Shown here: positions 12,940 to 18,512 of the stretch, piece by piece
Layout of the letters: the number at the start of each line of letters is the position of its first letter
How positions within the stretch are numbered: the first letter of the stretch is position 1
NCBI GenBank assembly: GCA_964354145.1
Contig: CAYGXX010000009.1
Coordinates: 1-18,512, forward strand
Length of the DNA stretch: 18,512 nt
Source of the DNA: UBA10110 sp964354145
GTDB taxonomy: Bacteria; Patescibacteriota; Kazan-3B-28; UBA10110
Reading direction: 5' to 3'
Notes under the pieces: generated by a model
Databases searched by the model: none
What the model was told of the DNA's origin: nothing
What the model saw: only the letters and a program-made list of their open reading frames with translations
Translations under genes and position numbers: made by a program

Positions 12940-13161
12940 ATGAGTTTAACCGCCATTATTATTTATGTCATTTTGTTTTTGGCTGCCCTCAGCTACGGCG
13001 GTCTAATTGTCTATCATATTATTAGATATAAATCAGAGCTCTATGACGGGCAAGTCCCCCGGGTGATGGCGGCGATGTGGTTCTACATTATTCTGGGAGG
13101 CTCCATTTTACTATTGTCTGTTATTTTAGCTAGCATAGGTGCTATTATTTTGCCTCAATGA
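12940..13161 (+). CDS. Small two-TM membrane protein, unknown function
   Basis: A 73-aa protein beginning MSLTAIIIYVILF. Two hydrophobic segments (about 4-29 and 47-71) are joined by a short polar loop RYKSELYDGQVPR. No family is recognised. It starts 1 base after ruvB and its TGA overlaps the ATG of the next gene (ATGA), so it is very likely translated together with the PH-MshEN membrane protein and may be its partner. Confidence 0.7.
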   Translation: MSLTAIIIYVILFLAALSYGGLIVYHIIRYKSELYDGQVPRVMAAMWFYIILGGSILLLSVILASIGAIILPQ

Positions 13162-14147
13162 ATAATCTAGCTAGTAATTTAACTTCTGCGGTTTCATCAA
13201 GCGATACTCATCGAGAATTATTTTATCGTCGCCATCCGATTAATTTATTAGTGCCGGCATTAGTGACGGTGGGAGTACCGCTAATGATTTTGGGTTTATG
13301 GTTAGCAGTGGGGTGGACGGGAAGCGTAGAGCTAACTCTTTTCTGGCCGCATCTAGTTTTATCTACGGGACTGGCCGTATTTGCCGCTTTGAGTTATTTC
13401 ATGATGGAGTGGATTTTTTGGTATTTTGATATTTGGATAATCAAAGATGATAAATTGATTGACTCTCAGCTGATATCCTTTTTCCGACACAATCGTTCCG
13501 AGATGCCTCTCCGCCAAGTTCAGGATATTCGCTTCGATATCTCCGGCGTCTTAGCAACATTAGCAGGTTGTGGGGATGTTACCATTCAAACTGCTTCTAA
13601 ACAGGCTTTTTTCAAGTTGTTATCTATCTCCCACCCCGAGCAAGCGGTCAGAGAGATTAGCGAGATGGTCCAACATGCTGCCCGCAAGATGTATGCTCAC
13701 AGTGAATTTATTTATTCCCCCACGCCGATTTTATTGGGTGAACTATTGATTAAGAAAGGCTTAATCACGCCAGTAGATTTGGCGATCGCCTTAGAAGAAC
13801 AAAAAAGGTCCGGTGGGCGCCTCGGAAAGATTTTAATTAACAAAGGCCTGATCACCAAACAGGATTTGTTAAATGCTCTGAGCGCGCAGCATCGCATTCC
13901 CGAGATTGATCTCGCTTACGTTGATATTGATCCGGAGGTGGTTAATTGCCTAACTCCGGAAATTGCTCGGAAGTATCATATATTGCCTCTCTATCGCACG
14001 CCAAGTAATGTTTTAATGATTGCGGTAGATAATCTGTCCGAACCCCTGACGCAAGAGGTTAAGGATGCTTGTGGGGCGCCGGTGATGTTTGTTGTTGCCG
14101 ATGAGGACAAGCTTCATCAAGTCATCGATAAATATTATCCGATTTAA
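13158..14147 (+). CDS. Membrane PH-domain (bPH2-like) protein fused to a MshEN (GspE/PilB N-terminal) domain
   Basis: A 329-aa two-part protein. Residues 26-90 hold two membrane helices. Then 91-175 match the bacterial PH domain type 2 pattern: IWIIKDDKLIDSQ, a basic FFRHNRSEMPLRQVQDIRFD, then GCGDVTIQTA. Residues 189-329 match the MshEN/T2SSE N-terminal domain with its two tandem motifs: LGELLIKKGLITPVDLAIAL from 193 and RLGKILINKGLITKQDLLNA from 221, each followed by the conserved Gln, then the usual IDLAYVDIDPEVVNCLTPEIARKYHILPLY. In PilB/MshE these motifs bind cyclic di-GMP; here the first has Leu192 where the motif usually has a basic residue, while the second keeps Arg221. No ATPase domain follows. 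It is probably a cytoplasm-facing membrane protein; nucleotide sensing is inferred only. It overlaps the upstream gene by 4 bases. Confidence 0.82.
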   Translation: MNNLASNLTSAVSSSDTHRELFYRRHPINLLVPALVTVGVPLMILGLWLAVGWTGSVELTLFWPHLVLSTGLAVFAALSYFMMEWIFWYFDIWIIKDDKLIDSQLISFFRHNRSEMPLRQVQDIRFDISGVLATLAGCGDVTIQTASKQAFFKLLSISHPEQAVREISEMVQHAARKMYAHSEFIYSPTPILLGELLIKKGLITPVDLAIALEEQKRSGGRLGKILINKGLITKQDLLNALSAQHRIPEIDLAYVDIDPEVVNCLTPEIARKYHILPLYRTPSNVLMIAVDNLSEPLTQEVKDACGAPVMFVVADEDKLHQVIDKYYPI

Positions 14148-14175
14148 TTAGTTTCACAGCTTTTTAGGCTCGACC

Positions 14176-14194
14176 ACATCTGATAATCAGATGT
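14176..14194. promoter_or_regulatory. Perfect palindrome (ACATCTGA-TAA-TCAGATGT), possible operator
   Basis: An 8-bp perfect inverted repeat with a 3-base centre ends 10 bases before the -35 box of the giant-protein promoter. It has no T-run after it, so it is a poor terminator for the upstream operon. The position fits a transcription factor site. Confidence 0.45.
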
Positions 14195-14204
14195 AAGATT
14201 ACTC

Positions 14205-14233
14205 TTGACAAAAATCAAAAAGTGTAGTATAAT
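14205..14233 (+). promoter_or_regulatory. Perfect consensus sigma-70-type promoter
   Basis: TTGACA (14205-14210), exactly 17 bases, TATAAT (14228-14233). Initiation near 14240 leaves an A-rich leader of about 68 nt without a Shine-Dalgarno before the ATG at 14308. The leader contains ATGTAG at 14242 and a five-codon mini-ORF at 14252-14269. Confidence 0.9.
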
Positions 14234-14307
14234 AAAAAATAATGTAGATATATGTATAAATCAAAGTAGCTAGATTTTTGTTAGAATAAAAACAGAAACA
14301 AAACTTA

Positions 14308-17300
14308 ATGTCTATTGGGGAACATTTAACTAGTGGTTGGCAAGGCCGTCAGGTTACTCCGCGCCGGGTGGCCCTCTTTTTGGTGGGAGTAGCCGTTTTA
14401 GTGGCGATAGTTTTATTTAATCAGGACATTGTTAACCTGTTTAAGTGGTTGCGCGGCGGCGCGGCAGGAGAAGCTGGTCCCTGGGGGGATAACCTTAACA
14501 AGCAATGGACCCAAGAACTATCTAGTAATTTTGGTCGGAGCAATGCTAAATTGATTGATGTCACGCTTCCCGCGGGCAACCTTAACGCTGGCAGGCGGTA
14601 TTTATATTTGATCGGGGGCATTGAAACTAAACAAATTGATGGAGAAGACCGGCTTAGATTAATTAACACTGTTGAGCGCATTGAGTTAGACAAAGGTACA
14701 GGGGAGATTATCGGAGCGAACTGGGAATATCTGTCAGGCAGTGCGCCAGCCACCTGCAAGGTCGGGGCAACTGTGGGAACAGGAAACTGGTCTTATATGT
14801 GTTCGGGTCATGCTGAATTTGGTGTGTTACAAAGCGATGATCTGAGATATTTGTATGTAATCTCGGGGGATATCCATATTCCTAATCCGGACGATCCGGC
14901 CTTTAAGGGGACCAAAACCCCATTACTGTTCTCTACTGTGGAGCGGCTAGATTTAACTAACGAAATAAATGGCTGGCAACCAGTGGCGCTAGTTACGGGT
15001 GTGAATTTTTACCCGGAGGTGGTTAAATTTAATAACCGTTTTCATATTATTGGCGGAATTTATGGCAATCCCTTTAGCAAAGGCCATACTTGGATGATTG
15101 ATGTAGGCGGCGGCATAAACCCATATGAAATTAAAGATCCCCTATTGCCCGCTGATGATGCGATCAATAAATGGGGAGTCTACGGAAGCCTGCCAGTTAT
15201 CGGCAATATGCCGGTAGCCTTACCCAACGGAGGTATTGGTGCCAATATCATTGCTGGCGGCGGGACAGTTGATCCGGGGGGTCTAACTATTAGTGGCCTA
15301 GATGTTGGTGGACAGCAAACTGGGATGGCAGACGACCAAGTTCATATTCAGCAAGTAGTGCCCCCAAACCAGAATCTCGCAGACACTTTAACCAGAGGAT
15401 TAATAAGTGGGAAATTTGTAACTAGTGTTAGCGAACACTACATCGTTAATCCGGCTATATCTCCATTGGTGGCCGAGCGTACTACTGAGTTGGGTAAGAA
15501 ATCTGTACCCATTACCACTGCCGGTAATGATTATCTCGGAACGCTATATGATACTTGGACAGTCGGGAAGGTCATGCGGATTGAGCACTTAAGATTTGCA
15601 ATTGATTATTTTTATATATCTGACACCCTTGGGACATACCAGATATATCCTGCTCCGCAGGGTCGTTATGGCCATAAAGCCTTTGTGCAAAACGATCAAC
15701 TATGGGTAGTGGGGGGTGCTGCCTGGTCATCTCCGATCGAAAGGATATATTTGTTTAATGATATTGTTTACCCGCTGAATATATTTACTTTCTGGGTCAT
15801 CGATGATGAAATTGATCCCATCACCCGCCCAGACAGTACCCATGCCGGGTTTATTATCTTTGATAACTCAATTACCCCGTTGCACGATTATCAATATGCC
15901 GGTAATATTACTTACCAGTGGAATGGCAATAGTTATATTTGGGTAGGTACTAATGACCAATATAATCTCAATGACCAACCCCTCTCGCCTAAATATGCTC
16001 TGAAGAAGGACATACAATCTAAGGGCAGAGCTTTCTTTGCTTTCGCTCAACTAAAACCTGGACCTGATGCAGATATGGTTGAACCTTTAATCACCGGAGG
16101 GCTCGAGAATAATAGTACCTTGGATACTAGTGGTTGGTCGGGCATCCCTGGTGTGCGGCATAGCGGCGGATCGTCAAGTGCGACATGGGGAATTTCTATC
16201 CTCACAACTGGCAGAGTGGAAAAACTGACCAAAGAAGACCTCGGCTGGCAGCCCCGGACGGCAACAGACGATACCTTAGGGGCGACCTATGGGTCGGCTG
16301 CATTTAGCGCTGGAGCGTTAGCAGCGGTGTTTGGCGGCCAAACAGAATTCTTAGTTGACCCAGAGCAACCATTTACTAATGATCATGTGCCAGCCTATGA
16401 GCGAGCGGTTAATACGAAGACTGTCGGTTATGCCGACTCTGCCGGGGAGACTGGTGAAGGTGGCTGGTATCCATTTACTACACCCAATACTATTTACAGC
16501 GGAGCTTACCCAGCTGTCTTGGATGTGAGGACGCCAATTTCTGTGCAAGGGGGAGAAAAAATTTATATTTATAAAGCCACGGGGTCGAACGTTAGCGGGG
16601 GAGATGATTTGCCTAATACCATCCGGGGGGTTGAGTCGTTGGGGATGTTCCAATATGGCGCCCATGGCACGGTAGATTTTTCTAAATCATTCTTCACGAT
16701 CACTCCAACGCGCCCCGACAGTGCAGACAATAAGGGAGGTTATTATCACTGGCCGTCTGGCGATATCACCCCGCAAGTCTATGCCGACCGGCATGACTAT
16801 GCCTTGGTAACTCTAAATCTTGTGGATTATTATGGCGATGCGGCTTTAGTAGATGTCGGAGTGGGCGCAACTTTATACACTAATCGCAGCCCGAAGCCAG
16901 CCGTTCATAAGGAGGCGCTTGATGATTGGATTAGAATTAACGGAACCCCTCTAGCTACTTCGGGTGGTTTACCCTCGCCAGCGTGGGATGCCCAATTTGT
17001 CTTAGTCGATCGAGGCGGAGCGGGAGCCGGCGAAGATGGTAACTCCCAAACCTCCCTAGGTCAAGCAGCTTTCTTTGTTTCGTCTTATTACAATACTTTT
17101 GATACGGAAGGCGTTTATCCTGCTCCAAACCTCCTTTTCTTGTCGATGTATCTGGTGGACACCAACACCGGTACCGGGTTAGCCGATGGGGCGTTAGGAA
17201 CGCCCTTAGACCAGACTCGGCTGATCTTTACTCACCATGGCGTTCCGGGTATGAGAAGCATCTTGACGGCGACCAGTCCGGTAAAAGCGGATGATATTGA

Positions 17301-18512
17301 TAAATCCAATGTTATCGGAACTCTGATTGACCGCTATGACGACATCGTCGTAGGTATCGAAACCAACATTGAATCTAATCGCAATCAAGATACTAATCCA
17401 GATACGGGGGAGAAGATTATCAATGACCACATCACTACCATAAACAATGTCAGCAATGCGCAGGGAATAGTCAGATTTGAGGTGAGGTCTCCCCTGGTCG
17501 GGCGGGCAGATATCACGGGTTATTATATTCCGCCGATCAAAGCTCCTGATGAACCCAGTGCAGGACAGATCATCGGTTATAAAAAAACGAGCATCCTGTT
17601 TGACAATAACGGGAGGATTTCTTTGTTCCCGGAATCGGCTCGGCAGGGCGACAGTATTGCCAATCCGGCACCGATGGTGGCTACCGGCGATTTAGTACTT
17701 TGGGAGGATACCCCGCCTGATATTACTACTGTTAAATTCATTCCGCCGAACGCAGTGAGTTTCCAATACGAAAATGGCAACGACTGGTCGACGGATATTA
17801 ATCACCTGATGCTGTACGCTGATGAATCAGTCACTAATTTTAAGTTGGTGGCTTCCGGACAGGTGAACACCACTTTGTATTTAGGGATTACTGAAGGCGG
17901 CGGTAGCTTTTTCACTCAAGGCTATCCCACTAATATTACGGTTACGACTGACGCATTTGGAGAAGCCGGCTTTTCCTACATTTCAGGGCTTACTCCTGGT
18001 ATCTTGAAGATCGAAATTAAACTTGGTAGTGTGGGTGGTAATAAAATTGGCGATCTTTGGCTTCCGATAGCGCAGAGCGATTCGCATATCCAGGTTAGAG
18101 TATCGGCAGTACCGGAATCTTTGGGCGTCGGAGAAAGCGCTTTAATTAAAGCAGAAGTGTTTAATATTCATGGTAACCATGTCTTCGACGACAATCTGGT
18201 GATTAATTTTTCTAAGGACGATGGAGCCAAGGGTGATTTTATCGGTAGTATTAATCCTTCCGCTCCTGATGGCGAAGCCACTATTACTTATCGGCGAGTT
18301 GGAGCTGAAGCAGGCGAAGTGCATATTTTTGCTTCAGTCACCTATTCTAGTGGAACGATCAATGAAACGGCTAGTGAGCGGGTGGCTATTCAAAAGATAG
18401 CTGATGCTGTTACTCCCGCCAATCAAACTATTACCCACGATGTCAACGGAATGATACTGGCGATGATAGATGTTTCCATTCCACGTATGACCCTGACCTT
18501 TGGCGGGGCGGG
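14308..18512 (+). CDS. Giant signal-anchored surface protein with kelch-like and Ig-like regions; 3' end outside window
   Basis: The frame is open from the ATG at 14308 to the last base without a stop, giving at least 1401 residues. Residues 21-37 are a single hydrophobic segment preceded by RR, a type II signal-anchor, so the rest faces outside. The ectodomain is almost all beta-strand type. Kelch-like blades with a Gly-Gly turn are seen at about 97-130 (LYLIGG, then VERIEL and W), about 175-230 (LYVISG, VERLDL), about 240 (FHIIGG), about 465 (LWVVGG, then IERIYLF) and about 673 (AAVFGG). Cys150 and Cys165 could form a disulfide. A Big_1/invasin-like Ig domain begins near residue 1261 (VRVSAVPESLGVGESALIKAEVF, then DGEATITYRRVGAEAG). 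No catalytic motif is recognised; adhesion or cell-cell contact is inferred. Upstream is a consensus promoter; there is no Shine-Dalgarno. Confidence 0.85.
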   Translation, partial: MSIGEHLTSGWQGRQVTPRRVALFLVGVAVLVAIVLFNQDIVNLFKWLRGGAAGEAGPWGDNLNKQWTQELSSNFGRSNAKLIDVTLPAGNLNAGRRYLYLIGGIETKQIDGEDRLRLINTVERIELDKGTGEIIGANWEYLSGSAPATCKVGATVGTGNWSYMCSGHAEFGVLQSDDLRYLYVISGDIHIPNPDDPAFKGTKTPLLFSTVERLDLTNEINGWQPVALVTGVNFYPEVVKFNNRFHIIGGIYGNPFSKGHTWMIDVGGGINPYEIKDPLLPADDAINKWGVYGSLPVIGNMPVALPNGGIGANIIAGGGTVDPGGLTISGLDVGGQQTGMADDQVHIQQVVPPNQNLADTLTRGLISGKFVTSVSEHYIVNPAISPLVAERTTELGKKSVPITTAGNDYLGTLYDTWTVGKVMRIEHLRFAIDYFYISDTLGTYQIYPAPQGRYGHKAFVQNDQLWVVGGAAWSSPIERIYLFNDIVYPLNIFTFWVIDDEIDPITRPDSTHAGFIIFDNSITPLHDYQYAGNITYQWNGNSYIWVGTNDQYNLNDQPLSPKYALKKDIQSKGRAFFAFAQLKPGPDADMVEPLITGGLENNSTLDTSGWSGIPGVRHSGGSSSATWGISILTTGRVEKLTKEDLGWQPRTATDDTLGATYGSAAFSAGALAAVFGGQTEFLVDPEQPFTNDHVPAYERAVNTKTVGYADSAGETGEGGWYPFTTPNTIYSGAYPAVLDVRTPISVQGGEKIYIYKATGSNVSGGDDLPNTIRGVESLGMFQYGAHGTVDFSKSFFTITPTRPDSADNKGGYYHWPSGDITPQVYADRHDYALVTLNLVDYYGDAALVDVGVGATLYTNRSPKPAVHKEALDDWIRINGTPLATSGGLPSPAWDAQFVLVDRGGAGAGEDGNSQTSLGQAAFFVSSYYNTFDTEGVYPAPNLLFLSMYLVDTNTGTGLADGALGTPLDQTRLIFTHHGVPGMRSILTATSPVKADDIDKSNVIGTLIDRYDDIVVGIETNIESNRNQDTNPDTGEKIINDHITTINNVSNAQGIVRFEVRSPLVGRADITGYYIPPIKAPDEPSAGQIIGYKKTSILFDNNGRISLFPESARQGDSIANPAPMVATGDLVLWEDTPPDITTVKFIPPNAVSFQYENGNDWSTDINHLMLYADESVTNFKLVASGQVNTTLYLGITEGGGSFFTQGYPTNITVTTDAFGEAGFSYISGLTPGILKIEIKLGSVGGNKIGDLWLPIAQSDSHIQVRVSAVPESLGVGESALIKAEVFNIHGNHVFDDNLVINFSKDDGAKGDFIGSINPSAPDGEATITYRRVGAEAGEVHIFASVTYSSGTINETASERVAIQKIADAVTPANQTITHDVNGMILAMIDVSIPRMTLTFGGA

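Noticed and set aside
14241..14269. ATGTAG and a five-codon mini-ORF in the leader of the giant gene as a regulatory uORF
   Set aside because: Very short, AT-rich leader where such strings arise by chance; no ribosome site and no coding signal.
14421..18324. Several minus-strand open frames of 60-112 codons across the giant gene
   Set aside because: They are antisense shadows of one continuous plus-strand frame, with no recognisable protein features or start signals.
1..18512. CRISPR array, phage or insertion sequence with a transposase
   Set aside because: No regularly spaced direct repeats, integrase, transposase or phage structural genes are seen in any frame.

Overview
The window looks like a chromosomal segment of a Patescibacteria/CPR-type bacterium (or a similar small-genome lineage). 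This is inferred from style rather than from a marker gene. The signs are compact housekeeping genes, almost no Shine-Dalgarno sites, short dispersed GC-rich palindromes between and inside genes, and very large repeat-built surface proteins next to core genes. TGA is used as a stop (for example in the ATGA overlaps at 4557-4560 and 13158-13161), so the Gracilibacteria/SR1 code, in which TGA is glycine, does not apply. The exact phylum cannot be fixed from this sequence.

Layout. 1-756: C-terminal part of a glutamate dehydrogenase with a palindromic repeat inserted in frame. 757-1475: a glutaredoxin gene between two related intergenic repeat elements, with recX facing it on the minus strand. 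2221-6039: a tight plus-strand run of metG, an EamA-type transporter, tatD and a short CCA-adding/poly(A)-polymerase-like nucleotidyltransferase, followed by a two-hairpin repeat. 6271-7852: a divergent pair, a PRC-barrel protein on minus and a lipoprotein on plus. 7853-8373: tRNA-Lys(UUU) on minus with an encoded CCA and a long hairpin at its 3' end, then two probable small RNAs on plus, each with its own -10 box and terminator. 8374-14147: plus-strand run of an exported subtilisin-like protease, uppP, a small-multidrug-export family membrane protein, ruvB, a 73-aa two-TM protein and a membrane PH-domain protein fused to a MshEN domain. 14205-18512: a consensus sigma-70-type promoter driving a giant signal-anchored surface protein (at least 1401 aa) with kelch-like and Ig-like regions, cut by the window end.

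How the genes relate. Three functions recur: the cell surface and envelope (protease, UppP, lipoprotein, giant protein, PH-MshEN protein), RNA and translation (MetRS, tRNA-Lys, the nucleotidyltransferase, two sRNAs) and DNA repair (RuvB, RecX, TatD). The observations most worth following are: a recurring -10-like box about 6 nt before the start codon of five genes, suggesting leaderless transcripts; the two unidentified small RNAs; the PH-MshEN fusion; and the population of small palindromic repeats, including one with a filled-site/empty-site pair inside this window.
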